Below, piece by piece: positions 1 to 8,082 of a stretch of 30,952 nt of DNA; position 1 is the first letter of the stretch; the number at the start of each line of letters is the position of its first letter. The translations under genes were made by a program, and so were the position numbers. A model generated the notes under the pieces. The model was given only the letters and a program-made list of their open reading frames with translations, did no database searches and was not told where the DNA came from. The stretch spans positions 1 to 30,952 of the forward strand of contig CAYUIQ010000084.1 of assembly GCA_964444795.1 (NCBI GenBank), read 5' to 3'. Source of the stretch: JABMRP01 sp964444795 (lineage in GTDB: Bacteria > Planctomycetota > Planctomycetia > Pirellulales > Thermoguttaceae).

Positions 1-12
1 GAAAACGCAGCT

Positions 13-46
<34 letters not shown>

Positions 47-111
47 TCCACGGATCACTCTTTTCCAACGGGCCGGAATACCCACCGCCAGGGCGGCAAC
101 ACACAACCCCG

Positions 112-729
112 TCAGTCCAGCAGATCGCCCAACTCGGCGCGCACCCGCCGCATGACGCGGTACTTGGCCTCGTAGACGGCCTTGGTGCTCATGCCGAACT
201 CGTCGGCCACGTCGGCCACCGTCTGCCCGTCGACGACCAGCCGCCGAAAAACCTGCCAGGTGCGGTCTTCGACGCCGGCCCGGATCAGCTCAATGGCTCG
301 TTGCTCCAGCGCTTTCCGGCCGGCCCGGTCGCCGTCGGTCAAATCATCGGCCGATTCGGGCAACGCGACGTCGGCCAGTCGCATTTGGGCCTGGGTTCCC
401 CCCTGAGCCTGGGGATTGCGCTGGAGCTTGCGAAAATGGTCGCCGACCTTATTGCGAGCGATACCCCAAAGCCAGCCACGAAAGCTATCGCCGGGCCGAT
501 CGCGGCGGAACGTGGCGACTCGCGTGGCGACCGCGCGGAAGACCTCCTGGGCCACGTCGGCGGCGTCCTGTTCCTGCAATCCGGCCACTCGGCACCACCG
601 ATAGACCAACGGCCCGTACAAACGCACCAGCCGCTGCCAGGCGTCGGGCCGATTGGCCTTGACGTGGTCCAGCAGACTGGACGAGGTCGAACCGGCCGGT
701 TCACCGTCGCTTGTCGGTTCGTGGTTCAT
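112..729 (-). CDS. ECF-type RNA polymerase sigma factor
   Basis: The 205-residue product has the two-domain layout of extracytoplasmic-function sigma factors. Region 2 lies in the first half (LVRLYGPLVYRWCR, then DVAQEVFRAV and FRGWLWGIARNKV). Region 4 is at the C-terminus, with a helix-turn-helix around VADVADEFGMSTKAVYEAKYRV. It would direct RNA polymerase to a small regulon. No anti-sigma gene is adjacent. I chose the ATG at 729 (MNHEP) because homology-like sequence starts after it. In-frame ATGs at 759 and 771 would add 10 or 14 residues, and the one at 771 falls on the edge of a repeat. No clear ribosome binding site settles the start. Planctomycetes carry many such factors; the target genes are unknown. 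Confidence 0.88.
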   Translation of the reverse strand: MNHEPTSDGEPAGSTSSSLLDHVKANRPDAWQRLVRLYGPLVYRWCRVAGLQEQDAADVAQEVFRAVATRVATFRRDRPGDSFRGWLWGIARNKVGDHFRKLQRNPQAQGGTQAQMRLADVALPESADDLTDGDRAGRKALEQRAIELIRAGVEDRTWQVFRRLVVDGQTVADVADEFGMSTKAVYEAKYRVMRRVRAELGDLLD

Positions 730-770
730 CGTAGCCAGACTACTACCGAAGCAACCCATCGTCAAGAACA

Positions 771-868
771 TTCCTCTCGTTCCTACGCTTCCGCCTAGGA
801 ATGCCAGGGTTCGACGCTTTTCCTCTCGTTCCTACGCTTCCGCGTAGGAACGCCAGGGTTCGACGCTT
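771..868. repeat. Two tandem 49-bp units, each containing a hairpin
   Basis: Two adjacent 49-base units (771-819 and 820-868) differ at only two positions. In the second, arms CGTTCCTACGC and GCGTAGGAACG (827-837 and 842-852) form a perfect 11-bp stem with a TTCC loop. In the first unit the stem carries mismatches at the two variant bases. The units sit between the upstream end of the sigma factor gene and the 3' end of the beta-propeller gene. They look like mobile palindromic (REP-like) intergenic repeats. Confidence 0.8.
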
Positions 869-967
869 CGCGTCGGGGGGTTACGCGTCTCGCGTCGGGT
901 ATCGCGATATCTCAGTGCTTCGACGCAAAGCGTCGGCCGTGCGTGACGACGCAGAAGCGTCGTCACG
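863..967. repeat. Cluster of GACGC/GCGTC hairpins
   Basis: Three further stems follow the tandem units. CGACGC-TTC-GCGTCG starts near 861. CGACGC-AAA-GCGTCG spans 921-935. A perfect 11-bp stem (942-952 and 957-967, loop AGAA) lies 18 bases downstream of the beta-propeller stop codon. All share a GACGC core. The last stem could act as a transcript end or 3' stabiliser for the minus-strand operon. It lacks a T-tract on the minus strand, so a classical terminator is not supported. Confidence 0.65.
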
Positions 968-984
968 AGAATCACACGTTGCAC

Positions 985-3900
985 CTACTGTTCGCTCGAA
1001 CCCATCGGTTGCAGGGCGACCGACGACTTGATCAGGTAACTGCACGTGCATCGGTCGGTGGCGTCGGGCATGAGCACGAGTCCGCCGGCCGGCAGGGTGT
1101 TGATCCAGCACCCGGGGCGAACCGGGCCGTAGCTTTCGGTGCCCACGTCGCGGGTCAAGTCGTGGTAGCCCAGCGTGGCCGAGCGGTAGGTCAGCAAATG
1201 CTTCGAGCCGGCCAAAATGCCGCAACCGTAGGAGCGCTCGAAAGTGAAACCGGTCGGCTTTCCCGTGAGCAGGTCCCACGCGCCGGGCTGCATGTAAATG
1301 GTCTGCCCGTTGATGATCGGCCGGGTCGCGTACTTGGCCGCGACGTCCCAGCGGCGCGTGCCGGTAGCCGAATCGAAGGCCGCCATGTGCCCGCCCGCTT
1401 CGGAGGCCAGCTTGAACCGCCAATCCTGGTAACACATCAGGAGCGTCTTGTGCTGCTCACTCAGTGCGAGCATCGTGCCGTAGATATTCTCTTCGTTCTT
1501 CCACGCGAGTTGGCCGTCGGTCAGCCCCAGCGCGACCAGTGTGCCACCGGGGTGCGGCGGGGCGCCGCGGGTATCCTTGACGCGATCACCCAGGGCCTGC
1601 GGGCGGTCGACCAGATACACGCGGCCGGAGCCGACGGCCACGGCGTTGTGGCGGATCGAATGCTCGGGCCGATACGTCCAGCGAAGTTCACCCGTCGTGG
1701 CGTCCATGGCAAAGAGCAGAATCGACTCGGTAAACTGTGTGCTCATGTCGCCCCGGCCGTAACGGTAAGTGACCTTGTGCTCGGTATCGGCCAGGGTGCC
1801 CAGCAGCAGATCGCCGCTACGAACGACCAGCCCCCAAGTTCCCGGCTTGCCGTCGGGTTGCGGCGGAGCGTTGAATTTATCCAGCAGTTTACCACTGGCC
1901 GGATCGATCCGCAGGCATGTGCCGCCGGTGCGAATGTAGAGTCCCTCGGCCGAGACGCAGTAGTTGCCGCCCGTGCCGGAGGTACCCATCAGGTGTTCGC
2001 CGTCGAAGGCCTTGAGGATACCCGGCAGGGGATATTCCCAAAGCAGGCGACCGTTGTAGGCGTCGACGGCCCGTAGCGCGTCGACCCCTTGAATGAACAT
2101 CCGCCCGTCGAGCAACAGCGGCGCGGGTCCGCGGCCGTGACGGCTGGGCATCTGGAAATCGAAATCGGCAAACCAGAGCATCCCCAACGGGCCGCGTACC
2201 CGGGTGTCGGTCGAGCAGGCCGTGTTGGCCGGATCGCAATATTGGTGCGTCCAGTTACCGGCGCCTTCCAGCGGCCCGCGAACGACTTTGGTCATCTTGC
2301 CCGGACGGCCCGTAATGCGAACACCCCCAAAGGGCCGGAGCACGCGATCGGCTTCGGTGAGCCACGCGTCCGGGATGTCTTCGGTGAGCGAACGGCCGGA
2401 AACGACCAGGTCGGCGGCGTAGTTGGGAAAATTGGTCGCCGCCGGGTCACCCTGGTGGACCGTTACCCGCGTGCCGTAAAGGCCGGCTTCGGAAAGCCGC
2501 TTCCGTGCCGCCGCCACGTTCTTCGGATCGGGGTCGATGGCCAGGATGTGCAAGTCGGTGGCCCGGGCCAAGGACTCGGCAAGCGAGCCGTCGCCGCAGC
2601 CCAAATCGATACAATAGCCTTCGGTGACGTTCGACTTGGCAAGAATCTCCTCGACGGCCTTGTTTGTGGGACGCTCCGCGGGATCGGCCGGCAAGGGTTC
2701 GACCTCTGGGATAACCTGTCCCTCGGCGGCAAACACGTGAATGCGTCCCTGGTCGGTACTGACCAGCAGCCGTCCGTCACCAACAGATAGACCCCAAGGC
2801 ACACCGTCGACCGGTGCCGACCAGGCGACTTTGCTTGTTGTCAAATCGATGGTACACACGCCAGAGCCGCCGGCCGTGTCTTTGCCCGCCGAAACGACCG
2901 TTCCCCCGGCCACGATCAGCGAGGTTCCGCCAAAGGGACACGGCATCGACCACTTCTCCGCCAGCGCGCGGAGCTTGACCGGTTTGCCCTGACGGTCGGG
3001 TTTTTCGGTCTCTTTCCAGACGAATCCCTTGACGGATCCGCCAATCCAGGCGACGAATAGCTCGGGCGTAATGGCGACGAGACTCGGCAGCACGGCGGGC
3101 ACACCGGCCCGGCCTCCGCCGGTGGCCACGGAAAACGCGGCGCGGCCGTTTAAGAAGAAATCGTCGCCCGCGGTAATCTCCGACCCGCCCGAGCCGCGGT
3201 TGGCCTGCAGATGAAAGTAGCGCAACGTGCCGTCGGCCCGATTCAACGCCGCGGGCACGCCACGTCCGGTGGGTACGAGCAGCGTGTCGCCGACCACGGT
3301 CAGATATCCTTGTGCCGAGATACCGCTCTTGGCGTTGGCTCCGCCGTGTGGTTGCGCCATGTACTTGGCCCCGGCCGTGTCGTTGCACCAGAGTAGACGT
3401 CCGTCGGCGACGTCCAGGGCACGGACGAAAATGCCTTCGGCCGTCCAGATCCCGGCGGCGAAGTAAACGGTGCCGTCGACCACCACCGGCCCGCCGCGCG
3501 CCGGCCATCGGGAGATCATCCGCCCGTTACCCAGCAGCATGTCATCCTCCGGCCCGCCGCGACATTTCCAGAGCAGCTTGCCGTCCGCGGCCGCCAGGCA
3601 GTAGAGATACCCGTCGTCGCTGGCCGCCAACACGCGATCTTGCCACACGACCGGTGCGAACCGCACGGGAGCGTCGGTGAAGAACGTCCATTGCACCCCG
3701 CCGGGAGCGATCGGCCGGGCGTGAATGCCGCAGTCGGCCGAACTGCCGAAGAAACATGTTCCGTCGGCGATGACCGTATGATATGCCCGATCCAACGGCA
3801 TGCGAGTGTCGCGACCCGGCCAGGCCGGTTGCGGTGTGGTGTACGTGTCGATGACCTTCCCCGGAGCCAACACGTTTGGCACCGGTGTCGGCGTGAAGCC

Positions 3901-4023
3901 ACTGTGCCGGGCATCGCCGCGGAAGGTCGACCAATCGGCCGTTGCTGGGGAGGAGACGGCCAGCATCAGGCAGATCGCCAGGGAGGTCATGGACGTACGG
4001 CACACAGCCTTGGCGAGGTTCAT
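985..4023 (-). CDS. Exported PQQ-type beta-propeller with embedded SAM-methyltransferase domain
   Basis: The 1012-residue product starts with a signal peptide (about 1-29, ending SSPATA) followed by DWSTFRGDARHSGF, the usual start of planctomycete PQQ-like propellers. Propeller repeats (for example AADGKLLWKC, YNGRLLWEYP) fill about 30-435 and 590-1010. Between them, at about 455-575, lies a class I methyltransferase fold. It has motif I CIDLGCGDGSLAESLA at 471-486, an acidic strand end AIDPDP at 495-500 and the strand-4 region ADLVVSGRSL. Its ATG overlaps the stop of the upstream amidohydrolase gene by ATGA (4020-4023), so the two are probably translationally coupled. A SAM-binding fold in an exported protein is odd, since SAM is cytoplasmic. 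The domain may be inactive, may bind another ligand, or export may not occur. Substrate unknown. Confidence 0.88.
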   Translation of the reverse strand: MNLAKAVCRTSMTSLAICLMLAVSSPATADWSTFRGDARHSGFTPTPVPNVLAPGKVIDTYTTPQPAWPGRDTRMPLDRAYHTVIADGTCFFGSSADCGIHARPIAPGGVQWTFFTDAPVRFAPVVWQDRVLAASDDGYLYCLAAADGKLLWKCRGGPEDDMLLGNGRMISRWPARGGPVVVDGTVYFAAGIWTAEGIFVRALDVADGRLLWCNDTAGAKYMAQPHGGANAKSGISAQGYLTVVGDTLLVPTGRGVPAALNRADGTLRYFHLQANRGSGGSEITAGDDFFLNGRAAFSVATGGGRAGVPAVLPSLVAITPELFVAWIGGSVKGFVWKETEKPDRQGKPVKLRALAEKWSMPCPFGGTSLIVAGGTVVSAGKDTAGGSGVCTIDLTTSKVAWSAPVDGVPWGLSVGDGRLLVSTDQGRIHVFAAEGQVIPEVEPLPADPAERPTNKAVEEILAKSNVTEGYCIDLGCGDGSLAESLARATDLHILAIDPDPKNVAAARKRLSEAGLYGTRVTVHQGDPAATNFPNYAADLVVSGRSLTEDIPDAWLTEADRVLRPFGGVRITGRPGKMTKVVRGPLEGAGNWTHQYCDPANTACSTDTRVRGPLGMLWFADFDFQMPSRHGRGPAPLLLDGRMFIQGVDALRAVDAYNGRLLWEYPLPGILKAFDGEHLMGTSGTGGNYCVSAEGLYIRTGGTCLRIDPASGKLLDKFNAPPQPDGKPGTWGLVVRSGDLLLGTLADTEHKVTYRYGRGDMSTQFTESILLFAMDATTGELRWTYRPEHSIRHNAVAVGSGRVYLVDRPQALGDRVKDTRGAPPHPGGTLVALGLTDGQLAWKNEENIYGTMLALSEQHKTLLMCYQDWRFKLASEAGGHMAAFDSATGTRRWDVAAKYATRPIINGQTIYMQPGAWDLLTGKPTGFTFERSYGCGILAGSKHLLTYRSATLGYHDLTRDVGTESYGPVRPGCWINTLPAGGLVLMPDATDRCTCSYLIKSSVALQPMGSSEQ

Positions 4024-6572
4024 TGCGAAGTCTCACTTTCGTAAAGGACTTGCCCGCCGACGATCGTGTAGACGACGCGGGCATTGAGGATTTCCTCTTC
4101 GGGAACGGTCATGATGTCGTGCGAAAGGACCACGATATCGGCAAGCCGGCCGGCGGTCAAGGAACCTTTCAAGCGATCCTGAAACGCGGCACGGGCGGCG
4201 TCGATTGTGTAGGATTGCAGCGCCTGCTGCCGGGTCATCTTCTGCTGGGGAAAGAACGTCGAGCCGTCGGCGCATCGGCGAGTGACCGCCGCACAAAACC
4301 CGGCGATCGGGTCGATCGGTTCGACCGGGGTGTCGGTACCGTTGGCGATCGTCGCGCCGCAGTCGAGCAGGCTCTTCCACGCATAAGCTCCCGCGCGCGC
4401 CCGCTGTTGGCCCAACCGCGGTACGACAAACGGGGCGTCGGACGTGCAATGGATCGATTGCATCGAGGCGATCACCCCGAGTTCGGCAAAACGCGGAATA
4501 TCGCGGGGGTGCAGGTGTTGAGCATGCTCGATGCGCCAGCGAAGGTCTTCCTTTTCGGGATGGCGGCCGAGAACCTTTTCGTACACGTCGAGCGTCACGC
4601 GGTTGGCCCGATCGCCGATGGCGTGAACGCACAGTTGCAGGTCGTGCTTCAAGGCCAGTTCGGCCACGCGGTGAAGCGCCCCGGGCGTCGTCACGCTCTG
4701 TCCGGTGCTGCCCGGCAGATCGTCGTAGGGCGATAACAGCCACGCGCCGTGGGTACCCAGCGCCCCGTCCATGAATTGCTTGACGGCGCGAACCGTCAGA
4801 TGATGATTGCCCAGGCGGACGACGGGAAATTCGTGCAGATGGCGCGCAAGCACGGCAGGGGGTTCCCGGATCATGACCCAAAGGCGCACATCGAGCTTCC
4901 CCGCTTCGGCTAATCTTCGGAATCGGGCAATCGTTCGCAAGGACGAACCGGCGTCCTGGAAGGTGGTCACTCCGTGGCGAAGACATTCGTCGGTGGCCAG
5001 GCGAACGGCTTCGTCGAACTCGTCGGCGCCTCCCCGCGGCGCACGGCCGATGAGCCCCGAGCTCCTTTCGAGGAACACGCCCGTGGGATTGCCGTCGCGA
5101 TCGCGGAGAATCACCCCACCCGGCAGATCGGGGGTATTCTTATCGACGCCCGCCGCTTTCATCGCCGCCGCATTGGCGAGGCAGGCGTGTCCGCTGGCAT
5201 GGTAGAGCACGACCGGATGATTGGGCACGGCGTTGCTCAGCTTCTCGTGGGTCGGATAGCCGTTGACGTTGGGCTCCGCCGGCTTCTCCCATTTGGCCTG
5301 ATGCCAGCCTCGGCCTTCGATCCATTGACCCGGCGGCGTGTTCTCGGCCGCTTTGGCGACGGCGGCGACCACTTCGTCCCAAGTTCGCGCCTCCGATAGA
5401 TCAAGCCCGCGAAGTGATTCCCCCATCGCGAGAAAATGCCCATGGCTTTCGATAAACCCGGGCAGGGCCAACTTGCCGCCCAGATCGATAACCTTCGTGT
5501 CGTCGCCGATCCACTCCTTCATCGCCTCGTCGCTGCCGACGGCCACGATCTTGTCGCCATGCACGGCCAGCGCCGTGGCCTCGGGCAGTTCGGGATCGAC
5601 GGTAACGATCTTCCCGCCGCGGAGCACCAGATGCGCCGGCTTCTTCTCGCGTGCTTCATACGCCTTGTACCATCGGATCAACTCGGCCGACCAGGCGAAG
5701 CGAGGTGCCTTGTCGCGGTCGTAGCCTTCGAGGTGCTCGGCCTTCTTGCGCAGCCGGGGGATGCGATAACGCCACTCGATCGGCCCCAGCGTCTCGGCCA
5801 CCAGTGCGGCGAGACCCGGGTCGTAGGCTTCGAGTTCCTCGCGGGTGTCGACGTGGTTGTGGTCGTGGTCGGGGGGGCGGTTGGTGTCGAACCACGACTG
5901 CACGGCCTCGGCCCAATACTCGGCCCGATTCCCCGCCGCGTATTTTCCTTTCCAACGCCCGGCCGCCATGGCCTCGTCGTAAAGTTTCTTTAGCTTGCGG
6001 TCAAACTCCTTGTCGATCGTGTCCAGCCCCATGTGGTGGATCGCGTGGGCGAACTCGTGGATGAGAATGTTCTCCTTGCGGTACGGATCGCCCGGGTAGC
6101 GAAGCAGGTTTTCTTCGCCGCAACTGACCGACGGACGAATCGGCGTGGCCCCCAAACCGCGCGCCCGGCGGTCCCAGAACTTGGCCGGCGTCAGGTCGCT
6201 GTGCTCGGGCACGTCGGTCGTCCGCTCGTCGTAGGCCATTACGGAAAAACGCACCTTGTTCTTGATCAGCGCCTTGCGGATATCAGGCCGGTTGATCAGC
6301 ATCCGGTCGATCAGATAGGCCGCCTCCAGCAGCGCGTAGTCGGAAACTTTCGCTGAGCTAACCACCGGAAAGCCGCCGACGCTGACGTGTTTCTTATAGA
6401 ACGGATCCAGTTCGAGCGACTCCGGCGGCTCGGTGACCCGGGCCAGATGCGGATTGGCCGGCGGCTCGGGTGTCTCTTCGGCTTCGGCCGGCCGCAGGCA
6501 TGAGCTCATCAAGAAGGTGAGCAAGACGGAGAGGACATGGCCCCGGTGGCGGGGTCGCGGGTAGGACTTCAT
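4020..6572 (-). CDS. Exported fusion of HEXXH metallopeptidase-like domain and YtcJ-type amidohydrolase
   Basis: The 850-residue product has an N-terminal signal sequence. Residues about 40-300 carry HEFAHAIHH (zinc-binding HEXXH at about 172-176) and a downstream NRAEYWAEAVQSWF, whose Glu near 218 could be the third ligand, as in lethal-factor-like gluzincins. From about 310 the protein is an Amidohydro_3 (YtcJ) enzyme: LVLRGGKIVTVDP, the metal motif FIESHGH (His at about 377 and 379), MDGALGTHGAWL, CVHAIGDRAN, IEHAQH and ANGTDTPVEP. Such enzymes hydrolyse N-acyl or cyclic amide bonds; the substrate here is unknown. The ATG at 6572 is preferred. The same frame stays open to 6599 through a TTG, but the ATG precedes the charged n-region of the signal. 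The gene overlaps the next one downstream by four bases. Confidence 0.88.
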   Translation of the reverse strand: MKSYPRPRHRGHVLSVLLTFLMSSCLRPAEAEETPEPPANPHLARVTEPPESLELDPFYKKHVSVGGFPVVSSAKVSDYALLEAAYLIDRMLINRPDIRKALIKNKVRFSVMAYDERTTDVPEHSDLTPAKFWDRRARGLGATPIRPSVSCGEENLLRYPGDPYRKENILIHEFAHAIHHMGLDTIDKEFDRKLKKLYDEAMAAGRWKGKYAAGNRAEYWAEAVQSWFDTNRPPDHDHNHVDTREELEAYDPGLAALVAETLGPIEWRYRIPRLRKKAEHLEGYDRDKAPRFAWSAELIRWYKAYEAREKKPAHLVLRGGKIVTVDPELPEATALAVHGDKIVAVGSDEAMKEWIGDDTKVIDLGGKLALPGFIESHGHFLAMGESLRGLDLSEARTWDEVVAAVAKAAENTPPGQWIEGRGWHQAKWEKPAEPNVNGYPTHEKLSNAVPNHPVVLYHASGHACLANAAAMKAAGVDKNTPDLPGGVILRDRDGNPTGVFLERSSGLIGRAPRGGADEFDEAVRLATDECLRHGVTTFQDAGSSLRTIARFRRLAEAGKLDVRLWVMIREPPAVLARHLHEFPVVRLGNHHLTVRAVKQFMDGALGTHGAWLLSPYDDLPGSTGQSVTTPGALHRVAELALKHDLQLCVHAIGDRANRVTLDVYEKVLGRHPEKEDLRWRIEHAQHLHPRDIPRFAELGVIASMQSIHCTSDAPFVVPRLGQQRARAGAYAWKSLLDCGATIANGTDTPVEPIDPIAGFCAAVTRRCADGSTFFPQQKMTRQQALQSYTIDAARAAFQDRLKGSLTAGRLADIVVLSHDIMTVPEEEILNARVVYTIVGGQVLYESETSQ

Positions 6573-6637
6573 CGAGCACCGTGGGGGATGGAAGAACAAG
6601 GAACAAGCCGTACGGATCGCGGGCGGCCACTCCCACC

Positions 6638-6666
6638 AGCATACCGCCCGCTGGTGGTTCGGTCAA
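6638..6666 (-). promoter_or_regulatory. Candidate sigma-70 promoter for the amidohydrolase operon
   Basis: On the minus strand TTGACC (6666-6661) and TATGCT (6643-6638) are separated by exactly 17 bases. That predicts transcription starting about 60 bases before the ATG at 6572. The -35 matches the consensus at five of six positions and the -10 at four of six. It faces away from the promoter at 6712-6740, so this is a divergent promoter region. Confidence 0.5.
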
Positions 6667-6711
6667 AAGAGACCGCCAAAGGGCCCGCGCGGTTCGCCAT
6701 GGGGGTCTTGC

Positions 6712-6740
6712 TTGACCCGGCTGCTCGGAGCGATCATAAT
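6712..6740 (+). promoter_or_regulatory. Sigma-70 promoter for the second beta-propeller gene
   Basis: TTGACC (6712-6717) and CATAAT (6735-6740) are separated by 17 bases, each matching the consensus at five of six positions. The predicted start near 6747 leaves a leader of about 39 bases containing a GAGGAG ribosome binding site at 6773-6778 before the ATG at 6786. Confidence 0.6.
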
Positions 6741-6785
6741 CGTGCTTCATCCGCGTATAGTAGCCAGCACCTGAGGAGACTGCCC

Positions 6786-8072
6786 ATGCGTTCTTCCCGA
6801 TTCGGTCTTGCCATGCTCGTCGTTGGTTTCGCGTTGATTTTCATGGGACACAAGGCCACAGGCGCGGCGCCCGACTGGCCGCAGTTTCGTGGCCCGGCGA
6901 GCAATGGCCAGTGTAGCGAGACCGGCCTGCTGCAATCGTGGCCCGAGGGTGGGCCGGAGTTGCTGTGGAAGATTGACGGGCTGGGCGACGGCTATTCGAG
7001 CGTTTCGATTGTCGACGGCAAGATCTTCACCATGGGCGATTTGCCCTCGCCTGCCGGCGACGCGCAGTTCGTCATCGCCCTGGATTTGGCCACGCGAGAG
7101 CAACTGTGGACAACCCGAGTCGGCCCCGAGCACCGGGACGGCCCGCGTTGCACGCCGACGATCGACGGCCCGCTGCTTTACGCCCTGGGTACCAGCGGCG
7201 ATCTGGTCTGCCTGCGGGTGGCCGACGGTTCGGTGGTCTGGAAGAAGAACATGTCCCGCGATTTCGGCGGCAAGATGATGTCGGGCTGGAAGTACAGCGA
7301 ATCGCCGCTGGTCGACGGCGACCGGCTGCTCTGCACGCCCGGCTCGCCCGACGCCGTGATCGTGGCCCTGGACAAGAAGACGGGCGAATTGATCTGGAAG
7401 TCGAAAATGCCCGACATCGGCGGTCGGGGTAAAGACGGAGCCGGCTACTCGTCGATGGTCGCCGCCGAGATCGACGGCGTGCGGCAGTACATCCAGATCA
7501 TCGGCCGCGGGGCGATTGGCGTGGAGGCCGCGACCGGTCGATTCCTCTGGGGCTACAATCGCGTGGCCAACAGCACCGCCAACATCCCCACGCCGGTGGT
7601 GCGGGGTAACCATGTGTTCGTCACGACCAGCTACAAGACGGGTAGCGCGCTGCTGGAACTTGCTCGCAACGGCTCGAAGTTCGACGTCGAGGAAGTTTAC
7701 TGGCTCGGGCCGAACCAGTTCGAGAACCATCACGGCGGCGTGATCCTGTTGGGCGATTACCTTTACGGCGGCGACGGTCAGAACAACGGCACGCCGGTCT
7801 GCATCGAGTTTGCCACCGGCCGGATTGCCTGGAAGCTCAGGGCGCCTTCGAGCGGCTCGGCCGCGTTGCTTTATGCCGACGGCCGTCTTTACTGGCGTTA
7901 TGAAAGCGGCGAAATCTTCTTGACCGAAACGACACCCGAGGGGTTCAACATCAAGGGCACCTTTAAGACGGCGGTGAAGCACGGCCGCAGTTGGCCCCAT
8001 CCGGTGATCCACGACGGCAAGCTCTATCTCCGCGACAAGCAAACCCTGATGTGCTACGACGTGAGCGAGTAG
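6786..8072 (+). CDS. Exported PQQ-like beta-propeller protein
   Basis: The 428-residue product has a signal peptide (MRSSRFGLAMLVVGFALIF, cleavage near TGAA) and then DWPQFRGPASNGQ, the hallmark of planctomycete exported propellers. Blade motifs follow, such as ATREQLWTTRVG, KTGELIWKSKMP, ATGRFLWGYNRV and ATGRIAWKLRAP. The fold resembles BamB and quinoprotein dehydrogenases, but no PQQ ligands can be assigned by eye, so an enzymatic role is not claimed. The start is fixed by GAGGAG seven bases upstream of the ATG and by the signal peptide that follows. It is transcribed alone, divergent from the amidohydrolase operon and convergent with the DUF4838 gene (10-base gap). Likely a periplasmic binding or scaffold protein. 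Confidence 0.88.
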   Translation: MRSSRFGLAMLVVGFALIFMGHKATGAAPDWPQFRGPASNGQCSETGLLQSWPEGGPELLWKIDGLGDGYSSVSIVDGKIFTMGDLPSPAGDAQFVIALDLATREQLWTTRVGPEHRDGPRCTPTIDGPLLYALGTSGDLVCLRVADGSVVWKKNMSRDFGGKMMSGWKYSESPLVDGDRLLCTPGSPDAVIVALDKKTGELIWKSKMPDIGGRGKDGAGYSSMVAAEIDGVRQYIQIIGRGAIGVEAATGRFLWGYNRVANSTANIPTPVVRGNHVFVTTSYKTGSALLELARNGSKFDVEEVYWLGPNQFENHHGGVILLGDYLYGGDGQNNGTPVCIEFATGRIAWKLRAPSSGSAALLYADGRLYWRYESGEIFLTETTPEGFNIKGTFKTAVKHGRSWPHPVIHDGKLYLRDKQTLMCYDVSE

Positions 8073-8082
8073 CTCCTGATCG

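Noticed and set aside
771..868. Possible CRISPR array in the tandem 49-bp units
   Set aside because: There are only two contiguous copies with no spacers, each containing its own hairpin, and no cas genes nearby.
6747..8042. 431-codon minus-strand frame opposite the second beta-propeller gene
   Set aside because: Composition is Arg/Ala/Val-rich without motifs, while the plus strand encodes a clear exported propeller with promoter and ribosome binding site.
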